A DNA stretch of 64,000 bases, from contig JAKQEE010000258.1 in NCBI GenBank assembly GCA_029558635.1, positions 1 through 64,000 on the forward strand, given 5' to 3'. Each line of letters starts with the position of its first letter. Position 1 is the first letter of the stretch. Source of the stretch: Pseudomonadota bacterium (lineage in GTDB: Bacteria > Pseudomonadota > Alphaproteobacteria > Micavibrionales > Micavibrionaceae). A model generated the notes under the pieces. That model was given only the letters and a program-made list of their open reading frames with translations. It had not been told where the DNA came from and ran no database searches. The translations under genes and the position numbers were made by a program. Positions 10,006 to 19,240 of the stretch are shown one piece after another.

Positions 10006-11790
10006 TTATTCTTCAGAAGCTTCGGCTTCGTCTGATTTTTTCTTCGATGTTTTTTTCTTCGGAGCAGCTTCCTCTGCAGGGGCAGCAGATTTGCTGTCTT
10101 TCAGAGCGGCACCCAAAATGTCACCGAGCGATGCACCGGATTCGGTTGAACCGAATTCAGCCATGGCTGCTTTGTCCTCATCAATCTCGCGTTGTTTGAT
10201 CGACAGGGTGAGGTGATGTTTCTTGGAGTCGACGCCGGTGATTTTGGCGTCGACTTTTTCGCCGACTGCGAAGCGGTCAGGACGTTGTTCGGAACGCTCG
10301 CGAGAGAGGTCAGCACGTTTGATCGTGCCTTTAACCGTTTCATTGATCGAGACTTCGATGCCTTTGTCGTTGACCTCGGTTACGGTACAGGTAACTACCT
10401 GACCTTTGGCGAGACCGGACATGGCACCAGCCATCTTGTCTTCGGTGAGTTGCTTGATGCCCAGAGCTATGCGCTCTTTGTCGGCGTCGATGTCGAGGAT
10501 CTTGACCTTGACAGAGTCACCTTTTTTGTAGGCTTTCAGAGCATCTTCGGTTGCATCTTCCCACGATACGTCGGAGAGGTGAACCATCCCGTCGATATCG
10601 CCAGGCATACCAACAAACAAGCCGAATTCGGTGATGTTGCGGATTTCTCCTTCCATCTCTTGTCCGACTTTGTGAGCGGCTGCGAACGCACCCCACGGAT
10701 TGTCCTGGGTTTGTTTCATACCCAAGGAAATGCGGCGTTTGTCCATGTCGATGTCGAGAACTTCAACGTCGACCATTTGATCGGCAGATACGATCTTGTT
10801 CGGATGAACGTTTTTCTTGGTCCAAGACATTTCGGATACGTGAACGAGGCCTTCGATACCGGGTTCGAGCTCAACAAATGCACCGTAATCGGTGATGTTG
10901 GTGATTTTACCAGATGTGCGCAGACCCTTGGTGTATTTGGCACTGACTTCCGCCCATGGGTCGGATTCGAGTTGCTTCATACCCAGAGAAATACGCTGGT
11001 TGTCTTCGTTGTAACGAATGATCTGGACTTCGATGGTTTGACCGACCGAGAGAACTTCGGAGGGATGGTTGACACGTTTCCAAGAAATATCGGTGACGTG
11101 TAACAGGCCATCCACACCGCCCAAGTCGATGAACGCACCGTAATCGGTGATGTTCTTGACGATACCTTGAACGATCGAGCCTTCGCGGAGTTGACCCATC
11201 AATTCTGAACGGGCTTCTTCGCGGCTTTCCTCGAGGATCGCACGACGGGAGACAACGATGTTGCCGCGGGCGCGGTCCATTTTCAGGATCATGAACGGTT
11301 GCGGCGTTCCCATCAGCGGAGAAATGTCGCGGACCGGACGGATGTCCACTTGAGAGCCGGGCAAGAAGGCCACAGCACCACCCAGATCAACGGTGAAGCC
11401 ACCTTTGACGCGGGAGAAGATGACACCGGTGACGCGTTCTTTTGCTTCACAGGCGCGTTCGAGGACGACCCAGACTTCTTCGCGGCGAGCTTTTTCGCGC
11501 GAGAGAACAGTGTACCCTTCACGGTCTTCCATCCGTTCGACGAAGACTTCAACGCTGTCGCCAATGCGGATTTCGGGGTCTTGTCCGGGCATACCGAATT
11601 CGCGTTTGGCGATCCGGCCTTCGGATTTCAGGCCAACGTCAACGATGACGGTGTCGCTCGTAATCGAGACGATCCGGCCATTTACAACTTGTCCTGAGAA
11701 TTTTGCCTGAGGTTGGAGAGTTTCATTCAACAGAGCGGCGAAGTCAGGCGACTCCTCACGGTCTTGGATATTAGAGGCTACGTTTGCCAT
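10006..11790 (-). CDS. rpsA: 30S ribosomal protein S1
   Basis: Multiple S1 domains (GxVxxITDYGAFVDLGG..GLLHVTDISW..RISLGMKQ). Confidence 0.97.
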   Translation of the reverse strand: MANVASNIQDREESPDFAALLNETLQPQAKFSGQVVNGRIVSITSDTVIVDVGLKSEGRIAKREFGMPGQDPEIRIGDSVEVFVERMEDREGYTVLSREKARREEVWVVLERACEAKERVTGVIFSRVKGGFTVDLGGAVAFLPGSQVDIRPVRDISPLMGTPQPFMILKMDRARGNIVVSRRAILEESREEARSELMGQLREGSIVQGIVKNITDYGAFIDLGGVDGLLHVTDISWKRVNHPSEVLSVGQTIEVQIIRYNEDNQRISLGMKQLESDPWAEVSAKYTKGLRTSGKITNITDYGAFVELEPGIEGLVHVSEMSWTKKNVHPNKIVSADQMVDVEVLDIDMDKRRISLGMKQTQDNPWGAFAAAHKVGQEMEGEIRNITEFGLFVGMPGDIDGMVHLSDVSWEDATEDALKAYKKGDSVKVKILDIDADKERIALGIKQLTEDKMAGAMSGLAKGQVVTCTVTEVNDKGIEVSINETVKGTIKRADLSRERSEQRPDRFAVGEKVDAKITGVDSKKHHLTLSIKQREIDEDKAAMAEFGSTESGASLGDILGAALKDSKSAAPAEEAAPKKKTSKKKSDEAEASEE

Positions 11791-11932
11791 AGTTTAAGTT
11801 TCCTTTTCGGAAGTAAAATATGCCAGCAGGGTAGAGGATAAGGGCCGGAAACCAGCGCTTTCGTACCAAACAGGCAGGCGGACTCTTAAGGCAAAATGGC
11901 CGTAAGATCAAGAGAAAATAGGGGTTTTGTGG

Positions 11933-12607
11933 TTAAACCAGTTTTTCGCGAACGATTTGGCAGGCTTTTTCAAAGGCCTGATCCGCATCCATCTCGGTCG
12001 TGTCGAGGATAATAGCGTCATCGGCCGGTTTCAGGGGGGCGGCACTACGGTTAGAATCCCTTGCGTCACGGTCCTTCATTTCCTGTAAAACTGTGGCGTA
12101 ATCCGCTTCGATACCGCGGGCGTTGAGTTCTTTGGTGCGGCGGTCGGCGCGGATTTCTGCCGAGGCGGTCACAAAAAACTTTACATCGGCGGTGGGGCAG
12201 ACAATTGTACCGATATCTCGACCATCCAAAATGGACCCCGCCCATGGTCTCAGGTGGGGTTTGTGCGGCGGCCTTGTGGCGTAGAGGTGTTGAATATCAA
12301 GCAAAACATCCCGAACTTCAGGGAATTTTGAAGATCTGGACGTGGCGTCGGCCACGGTGTCGTTGCGTAAGGCCTCGTCTTCCAGCATTTCCCAGCTTAG
12401 ATTGTCGCGGACAAAAGTCGCGGCGGCGATGGCAGCTTGCTTGTCATCCGGGCTTCTCCCCTGATCGAGAATATGTTTGGCCACGGCACGGTAAAGCGCG
12501 CCCGTATCCATGTGGGACAGGTGGAACTGAAGGGCGAGGCGGCGGGCGATTGTTCCTTTTCCGCTGGCCGATGGACCGTCAATGGCGATGGTAATAAATT
12601 GCGACAT
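11933..12607 (-). CDS. cmk: Cytidylate kinase
   Basis: IAIDGPSASGKGTIARRLA, DGRDIGT; adjacent to rpsA. Confidence 0.96.
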   Translation of the reverse strand: MSQFITIAIDGPSASGKGTIARRLALQFHLSHMDTGALYRAVAKHILDQGRSPDDKQAAIAAATFVRDNLSWEMLEDEALRNDTVADATSRSSKFPEVRDVLLDIQHLYATRPPHKPHLRPWAGSILDGRDIGTIVCPTADVKFFVTASAEIRADRRTKELNARGIEADYATVLQEMKDRDARDSNRSAAPLKPADDAIILDTTEMDADQAFEKACQIVREKLV

Positions 12608-12762
12608 GCCCTGTTTTAGGAAATAGTCATAGTCAATGCAATCTATACTTACGAAATATTATTGTTTTTCAATGGGTTCTTTATTAAATTCTTATATAAA
12701 TTTTCATAAATATATTGTATGATGGCTGTGTTCATGAAAAGGGCCGAAAGGGATGGGCATTT

Positions 12763-13686
12763 ATGAGCCGAAGTAAGAGAAGGTCGGGATTCAGGGAAAA
12801 CGGGGCGGATGTCAGCCGGATCGCCGCACAGGTAGCCTATTCTCCCGATGGATCTTTTTCCCTCCATCCTTTGGATGGTCACGTCAAGGGGATCAGCGAT
12901 CCTGTTCCTACGGCATCTCTGGCCAAAATGATGACAACCTATCTGGTGTTCGACGCTTTGCGTGACGGGAGATTGAAACCGGAGCAGAGAATTTCTATTC
13001 CGAAAGAAGTTTACAAGTTCAAGGATAGCGGTTTTTCTGTTCTTCCTAAGGGTACTAAAGATGTGACGGTTGAAGAAGCGCTGGTCGGTATGACTCTTCA
13101 GTCCAACAATTATCTTACATATGCTCTGGCGAAACAGGTGGGTGGGACAGAAGCTAATTTTGTCGAGATGATGAATAATAAAGCGCAGGCCCTCGACCTT
13201 GATCGCACCAAATTTTATAGTGCGACGGGACTTCCAGTTATCAAAGGCGGGAAGCGATACGATTCCATGTCAACGCTTGAGGAGTTGAGCCGTCTTCAAG
13301 TTCATCTTTACAACGACTTTCCCGAGTACAAAGAAATACTCGGACGGGATGAGGCGTTTGTGAATGGCATGCAATTGGGGATTGGACGGAATAATCCGGT
13401 TTTACATGGTTTGGGAGGCGATGTTCACAAGACGGGTACCTTGAAATGCAATGGGTCCAGAGGTAAACGCTATTCGGATATTACCAGTTATGACACCAAT
13501 CAGGACGGCAAAATTGATCAAGTCACCGGTGTGATGTGTGCGGCGTCTCCTGAAGGACGGAATTCTGTTTTGAAATCTCTGAAAGAGCAACTTGAAATGA
13601 CCAAGCCTACTGCGTCTTTGCTTCCGGTTTCGGATCGAGATGTTACTCGCCCAGAGTTGCTCCCAAGTCCGTCATCAGCTCTATAA
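12763..13686 (+). CDS. D-alanyl-D-alanine carboxypeptidase-like (PBP5/S11 family) protein
   Basis: SxxK (TASLAKM), SNN, KTG (VHKTGTLK) motifs. ATG at 12763 preferred over the longer 12715 start. No obvious signal peptide. Tail overlaps aroA 3' end. Confidence 0.8.
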   Translation: MSRSKRRSGFRENGADVSRIAAQVAYSPDGSFSLHPLDGHVKGISDPVPTASLAKMMTTYLVFDALRDGRLKPEQRISIPKEVYKFKDSGFSVLPKGTKDVTVEEALVGMTLQSNNYLTYALAKQVGGTEANFVEMMNNKAQALDLDRTKFYSATGLPVIKGGKRYDSMSTLEELSRLQVHLYNDFPEYKEILGRDEAFVNGMQLGIGRNNPVLHGLGGDVHKTGTLKCNGSRGKRYSDITSYDTNQDGKIDQVTGVMCAASPEGRNSVLKSLKEQLEMTKPTASLLPVSDRDVTRPELLPSPSSAL

Positions 13687-15010
13687 AATTCGGGAAGCTG
13701 GTTTTAATCGGGCTGGCATCGTCGATGCTCACAGGTTCCTGTGTGGCCGTTCCCAAGACCAGAAAGCTCATAGCAATGCGGTGATCGAGTGCGGTTTCGA
13801 TTAAGGCACCACCTTTTGGCGGTTTGCCTGTGCCGTGAATGGTCAGCCAGTCTTCGCCCATTTCCAGTTCAACACCGCAAGCTTTCAATCCGGTGGCCAT
13901 CATCAACAGGCGGTCGCTTTCCTTGACGCGAAGTTCTGCGAGGCCCGTCATGCGCGTTGTGCCTTCGGCGCAGGATGCGGCGACGGCCAAAATAGGGAAT
14001 TCGTCAATCATGCTGGGGACGCGGGATTCCGGTACGTCTATTCCCTTGAGCGGAGAGTCGGCCATGATCATCAAGTTGGCAATCGGTTCGCCCGCTTCGG
14101 TTTTGCGGTTTTCAAAAATGATACTTGCACCCATTTCAACGAGTGTGTCGTATAGTCCGGTACGGCGCGGGTTGATGCCCACTCGCGGTAAAGTAATTTG
14201 AGATCCCTGATTGATCAGGGCGGCGACAACCGCGAAGGCTGCGGAGCTTGGGTCAGCAGGGACATCAACGGCACAGCCTATCATACGCTGGCCTCCGGCG
14301 ATTGAGATGGCGTCAGAGCTGTCATCGGTTTTTTCTACGGTCACATTCACACCGAAAGCGCGTAGCATATTTTCCGAGTGGTCGCGGGTGGGGTGATCTT
14401 CGATGACAGTGGTTGTGCCGTTTGCATTCAGTCCTGCCAACATAATGGCTGATTTGACCTGAGCCGAGGCGACGGGTAATTTATAGGTAATCGCTTTTGC
14501 TTGGTTCGTGCCGCGCATGGTGAGCGGCAATTTTCCGCCTGCGCGTCCCAGAAAGGTTGCCCCCATTTGTTCAAGCGGGGTGATGACGCGTCCCATCGGG
14601 CGTTTTACCAAAGATTTGTCGCCGGTAAAGCAGGCGGAAATCGGATGCCCAGCAACGATACCCATCAGCAAGCGGGTCGAGGTTCCGGAATTGCCCATAT
14701 CAAGAATTTGATCCGGTTCGGTGAGGTTGCCCAAACCTTGACCGAAACAGCGCCACAGGCCATCATCGCCTTTGGAAATTTTTGCGCCCATAGCGCGCAT
14801 CGCCCCGGCAGTGTTGAACACATCTTCGCCTTCAAGAAGGCCCGAGATCATCGTCTCGCCTTCGGCCAGTGCGCCAAACATCAAGGCGCGATGCGACATG
14901 GATTTGTCCCCCGGAATGCGGGCCGTACCGTTTAACGGACCGGATTTTCGCGCGGTCAGGGATTTGGTGTAAAGATCGGATGAGTCTTGTGCGAGTTCAA
15001 GTTTTGTCAT
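13643..15010 (-). CDS. aroA: 3-phosphoshikimate 1-carboxyvinyltransferase (EPSP synthase)
   Basis: PGDKSMSHRALMFGALAEG, LFMGNSGTSTRLLMG-like, RVKESDRL motifs. Confidence 0.96.
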   Translation of the reverse strand: MTKLELAQDSSDLYTKSLTARKSGPLNGTARIPGDKSMSHRALMFGALAEGETMISGLLEGEDVFNTAGAMRAMGAKISKGDDGLWRCFGQGLGNLTEPDQILDMGNSGTSTRLLMGIVAGHPISACFTGDKSLVKRPMGRVITPLEQMGATFLGRAGGKLPLTMRGTNQAKAITYKLPVASAQVKSAIMLAGLNANGTTTVIEDHPTRDHSENMLRAFGVNVTVEKTDDSSDAISIAGGQRMIGCAVDVPADPSSAAFAVVAALINQGSQITLPRVGINPRRTGLYDTLVEMGASIIFENRKTEAGEPIANLMIMADSPLKGIDVPESRVPSMIDEFPILAVAASCAEGTTRMTGLAELRVKESDRLLMMATGLKACGVELEMGEDWLTIHGTGKPPKGGALIETALDHRIAMSFLVLGTATQEPVSIDDASPIKTSFPNFIELMTDLGATLGE

Positions 15011-15036
15011 GTCTCCGTTTATAGCGGAGGATGAGG

Positions 15037-15522
15037 TCAGTTACAATCGCGACCGCGTGCCGTTTCCACGCAAGGAGCTTGTTTTTCCTGTTCTTCCTTT
15101 ATTTTGGCAATAATTCCGCGTGGATCGATGACCTGTTCGGGAGAGATTCCGCCGTCTTTCTTCAGGAAGGTTGCGAAATAGGTGAAGCGTGCCTTGCATC
15201 TTTCGACTTCTTCGTGTGGAGCGTTTTTGATGCAGTTTTCAATGTTTCTGATGTAATTTTTTCCTGCCAAATAACCTGTTGGCCCCAGACTTCCTTTTCT
15301 AGGCTGGTCGAAAAGCGTGGTGCGGGCGGCATCTTTGCCGTCGGTACATTCCAGCACGTATTTCGGGGCGGAACTGGTCGAAAATTCGAGCAAGAACGGG
15401 ATTTTGATTGGGGTTACGAGTTCTTGTGTCGTGCAGCTATCGGCGTCAAACTTTATTGTGGCACAACCGGATAATCCTGCGGCCAGAATAAAGGGAGTTG
15501 CTAGGGTTCTAAGTTTGAGCAT
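15037..15522 (-). CDS. Putative lipoprotein, unknown function
   Basis: Lipobox-like LAAGLSGCATI near N-terminus. Confidence 0.65.
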   Translation of the reverse strand: MLKLRTLATPFILAAGLSGCATIKFDADSCTTQELVTPIKIPFLLEFSTSSAPKYVLECTDGKDAARTTLFDQPRKGSLGPTGYLAGKNYIRNIENCIKNAPHEEVERCKARFTYFATFLKKDGGISPEQVIDPRGIIAKIKEEQEKQAPCVETARGRDCN

Positions 15523-15558
15523 GACGGGGAGTTTACCCCTATTTAATAATTATGTCAA

Positions 15559-16146
15559 TTAATATATTGTGGGCCGGATTCCGCCAGTTTGAGGAAAGTG
15601 TCTTTGGATAAAGGACGCAATATTTTCCTCTTCGGGGAGGATTATCAGAAAATCGGGGTCTTTTGTATTTTGTTCAGTCAGTCTTGTTAGGGCATCAAAT
15701 GTCTGTGGTGGGAGAGCAATACACCCTCCGGATGATCTCATCTTTTCAGGGTTGTGGCTGTTGAACAGTTTTGTTCTTTCCGCGCCCGCAGAGGGGTGGA
15801 CGAGATAGACGTCTGATCCGTGTCTGAAATATTCGAAACTATTTTTGTCGGGAATGTGCTGCAGAATAAAAATTCCGGACCGAGTGACGGAAGTATCCTT
15901 TGTCACGTCATCGCCCTTCACGCTTCCCGATATTGCGGGGGATGTTAGATAGACCTTCCCATCCCGAATGAATTTCAACGTTCCCGTTTTTTCGTTCATT
16001 ACGAGAAAGTTTTTTATGTTGCGGGATACCATGGCAGAAATAGCCTGATCTTCGATTGTTTCGATCACAGGTATTTTTTCAACTGCATGGCTTGCTGAAG
16101 TGGCAGACAGGAAAAGACCGATAATGGATGCACGGAGCAATTTCAT
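15559..16146 (-). CDS. L,D-transpeptidase-like (YkuD family) secreted protein
   Basis: Signal peptide; H..(9)..RSSGGCIALPPQ resembling the YkuD HXX..S(H)GC(I/V)R motif. Confidence 0.7.
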   Translation of the reverse strand: MKLLRASIIGLFLSATSASHAVEKIPVIETIEDQAISAMVSRNIKNFLVMNEKTGTLKFIRDGKVYLTSPAISGSVKGDDVTKDTSVTRSGIFILQHIPDKNSFEYFRHGSDVYLVHPSAGAERTKLFNSHNPEKMRSSGGCIALPPQTFDALTRLTEQNTKDPDFLIILPEEENIASFIQRHFPQTGGIRPTIY

Positions 16147-16195
16147 GTCATTTATTTACATAAATATTACGGCATTGTCAATTTATTTCATGAAA

Positions 16196-16222
16196 AAAAC
16201 CAGCCCGAGAAAGGCTGGTTTT
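16196..16222 (-). terminator. Intrinsic terminator for the 16244-17203 gene
   Basis: AAAACCAGCC-cgagaaa-GGCTGGTTTT; on the minus strand followed by a T run. Confidence 0.8.
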
Positions 16223-16243
16223 GATTTGGCAGATATTAGTCTG

Positions 16244-17203
16244 TTATTTGGGCAGATAGTCTCTATCGCATTTCAGCTTGCCATTCTCGATGTATGCAAC
16301 TCCAGTACAAGGAACGCGTTCTGAAGAAACACTAGCTGCCGGAGTTGCGGTCGCTGGAGCCGGAGTATCGACAACACGGGGGGCGGCGACATTTACAACG
16401 GTGAAAGAAGTTCTCAAGCCTGTGAGGAACGGGTCTTGGTTTTCGGGGGCTTTTTTCACCTCTACGCGTGCTGCATTCATTGCAACTCCCAAACCATCTT
16501 GATCTTCCGTTTCCCATTCTTTGAGAACGGTATAACGCTCTAGCCCACCTGAGCTGTACATTGCGCCGCGGCGTCCGTTTCTTTCGTTACGTGCGACACA
16601 TTCTTTGTATTCTTGGCTGTTTCTGTCCAGTTTTTTGGTTCCGATACCGAATTGGAAAGCACCAGCGCCTACGGCGGAAAGTCCCAAGCTGTAGGTACGG
16701 CTATCACCCGCGATCAAGCACTGGTCGATGATCTGAGTTTCGACAATATTTGTGCTGCCAAGCGGGGTTGCCTGTTTGGCTTCTTTGTAATTCGTAACCG
16801 GAGCGTAAACGGTGCTGTTTTGAATGGCACCGTTTTCGATGACCGCGCTTGAGTCGGACGTGGCTTTATTTGTGTTGGTGATGTCGGCGTTAAGGCTGGC
16901 TTGTCCACCTTCCGAGTAGGAGCCTGAATTGGAATATGATCCAGAAACAGGATTTGCAATCAGGGTTGGGCTGGCTGTTGCGTTTGCAACCGGGTTTGCA
17001 ATCTGGGTCGGGTTGGCTGTTGCGCTTGCAACCGGAGCTGCGGTCAGGTTGTTCTCGTTGCCGGAGGTAAAGTTAATTGTTTGCGATGGTTGTGTGGGCT
17101 GTGTGCAAGGCGTCAAGCTGTATTGATTGCAGGCAAATGCGCCGTTTGCAGCCATCACCAATGCACCTGTGGCAACGGTATTTCTCAAAATATTAGACAT
17201 CAC
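16244..17203 (-). CDS. Hypothetical secreted protein with short N/T/P-rich repeats
   Basis: Signal-like N-terminus; ANPTQIANPVANATASPTLIANPV repeats. Confidence 0.65.
   Translation of the reverse strand: MMSNILRNTVATGALVMAANGAFACNQYSLTPCTQPTQPSQTINFTSGNENNLTAAPVASATANPTQIANPVANATASPTLIANPVSGSYSNSGSYSEGGQASLNADITNTNKATSDSSAVIENGAIQNSTVYAPVTNYKEAKQATPLGSTNIVETQIIDQCLIAGDSRTYSLGLSAVGAGAFQFGIGTKKLDRNSQEYKECVARNERNGRRGAMYSSGGLERYTVLKEWETEDQDGLGVAMNAARVEVKKAPENQDPFLTGLRTSFTVVNVAAPRVVDTPAPATATPAASVSSERVPCTGVAYIENGKLKCDRDYLPK
16949..17032 (-). repeat. Two imperfect 42-bp tandem units within the 16244 gene
   Basis: aggatttgcaatcagggttgggctggctgttgcgtttgcaac / cgggtttgcaatctgggtcgggttggctgttgcgcttgcaac. 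Confidence 0.85.
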
Positions 17204-17371
17204 ACGTCCTCCTTAAAATAGGGACCAAAAAGTTGGAATTCGGAATGGGAGGAAAAGTACGCCTTTTTGGTCGTTTATGTCAAGATTATTTTTCAGAATA
17301 TTTTATTTGCATCTTTTTGCCGGAATATGGTATTCCCTACGATCAGCAAAAAAAGAATGCCGAGGTGTGAG

Positions 17372-18997
17372 ATGGCGACCACTGTTTTGGGCCGAGATCA
17401 GCTAGTTCAAGATCGAGATCAGCTAGTTCAAGATTTGGAAATGTCAGGTGGTGAACCTGTCCGCAAGTCCGGTGGCGGGCTTTTAGGACGTATTGCCAAA
17501 GTCAGCTCTTTCTTACGCAGCCAAGTTACGGAAGTCATTCGTCATCCAGAAACCATTAAACCCAAGGCGCGTGCTCTGGGAGCCGCGGTCAAGGAACATA
17601 TCCGCAAAGAAAAATATTGGATGATTGCCAGTGCCGGTGTCGGTATTGCGGCCAGTACGATGGCGTCGGGATTTATCGGTGTGGCCGGAGCTGGGATTCT
17701 TGCGACCAGCTTTGCAACCAACATGTTCCGCTATTACAAGGAAAACGCTCAGGCACGCTATACGTATGAGCACACCGCCGGAGATTATGCCGGACAATAT
17801 CATTCCATGCCTGGACTTTTCTTGCGGAGCGTTGTCAAAGACAATGTCAAGTTTCTCGGGAGCGGAAAATTCTGGGGGCGGCTGCTGACCAGCACGGCTA
17901 TTTCTTCCGCGACCTTCGGACTGATGCATGGGTTTTCTTTTGGTGTTGATACGCCAAGCGCATTGGCTAACGTAGCGCCTAAACCTGATCTCCATTCCCA
18001 TTTTGCAGCAGCAGCGCAGGCTGCGCCTGTAGAACAAGCGGCTCCTGTGGCGGCTCCTGCTCCAGCATCCGGTTCTGCTTCCATGGATATTAATGATAAG
18101 ATTATGGCGAATGTTGATGCCTATAACTCACATGGGAAAGTTTTGACAACAGATGGTTATACTGTTTCTCCAAGTACAGTGAGCCTTACCGAACAAATCA
18201 ACGATGTCTATCACAATTATTGGGGGCATGGTGGTTTCAAGGCCGATCCCGAAGTGGCTCTCCGTGCAATGAAGGATTTGGCGGAGAATGCCGGAACGGC
18301 AAAGGGCCGCGCCATTGCACAGGAATTTGTCGATCAATGGACAGGAAAACACCCGATGAATGTATCTCCGGTTCAGGTTGTTGAGCAACGTATGGCTGAA
18401 GCTGCAGCCAAAAAAGCTGCACAGGCGACCGAGTTGGCAGGGAACGTTGCGGTGCAGAAAGCCTCGGCCATGCAGGAGGCATTCCATCAGATGGATATGG
18501 AGAATGCTCAAGCTTTACAAGAGGAAAGTACGAATCTTCAAAAGGATTTGGCTGTTCAGGAGGTCTTGAAAGAGTCTCAGGCTGAAGAGATTGCCAGAAG
18601 TATGGCTGAAGAAGAGGCAAGACAGGCAGTCCCCGCCGAGTCAGTTTTGTCCAGTAAAGATATTGTTCCGGTTACGGGAAAATGCATTGACCGTTTGAAA
18701 GAAGGGTTCCGTATGGTTCTCAACTGCAGGACCAATGTTCCCGAGTATATCGCGCGTTGGTCGGGTCGAGTGGATGTCGAGGCGCCTCTTTGTAACAGAA
18801 TAGATCCGGTTATTAAGGCGGATGAGTTTGTATGCCTTGACGGAGAGCCGTACTTTAAAAGGTTCAATGCTGCTTCCGAGAATGTTCTCGGCTGGGTTGG
18901 TGACAAGATGCAGTGGCATGTCGGGCAAAAAGTGGAACAGGCGATGAATGCCTATGACAGTGCCTATGCGGCCCGTCAGGCTGCACCAACCCCGTAA
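17372..18997 (+). CDS. Hypothetical protein with hydrophobic segment and Ala/Glu-rich helices
   Basis: Long ORF; ATG at 17372 (MATTVLGRDQLVQD) chosen over the upstream AT-rich start at 17267. Confidence 0.7.
   Translation: MATTVLGRDQLVQDRDQLVQDLEMSGGEPVRKSGGGLLGRIAKVSSFLRSQVTEVIRHPETIKPKARALGAAVKEHIRKEKYWMIASAGVGIAASTMASGFIGVAGAGILATSFATNMFRYYKENAQARYTYEHTAGDYAGQYHSMPGLFLRSVVKDNVKFLGSGKFWGRLLTSTAISSATFGLMHGFSFGVDTPSALANVAPKPDLHSHFAAAAQAAPVEQAAPVAAPAPASGSASMDINDKIMANVDAYNSHGKVLTTDGYTVSPSTVSLTEQINDVYHNYWGHGGFKADPEVALRAMKDLAENAGTAKGRAIAQEFVDQWTGKHPMNVSPVQVVEQRMAEAAAKKAAQATELAGNVAVQKASAMQEAFHQMDMENAQALQEESTNLQKDLAVQEVLKESQAEEIARSMAEEEARQAVPAESVLSSKDIVPVTGKCIDRLKEGFRMVLNCRTNVPEYIARWSGRVDVEAPLCNRIDPVIKADEFVCLDGEPYFKRFNAASENVLGWVGDKMQWHVGQKVEQAMNAYDSAYAARQAAPTP
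17393..17434 (+). repeat. Perfect 21-bp tandem duplication (RDQLVQD x2) in coding sequence
   Basis: cgagatcagctagttcaagat repeated twice exactly. Confidence 0.95.
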
Positions 18998-19240
18998 TAC
19001 TTAAATTTCTTGACTTATCGTAGCGAAACTGGGCATATGTGCGCCAAGAGTTTGCGATAGCTTTTTTTCCGCACCGGACATCTTAATTTATAAGTCCTGA
19101 TTTGATCCTTTGAAAAGGTCATGCCGTGTTGAACGAGAGCCAGCCTCAATAACGCAAAACTATAAGGGCTGACCCATGAACTCCGGCATTTCGTCGCTGT
19201 GACGCTTTGCCAACACGGACATAGATAATAAGGATTTATA

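Noticed and set aside
10192-11103. 303-aa plus-strand ORF antisense to rpsA
   Set aside because: Shadow ORF opposite a certain ribosomal protein gene; its periodicity reflects S1 repeats.
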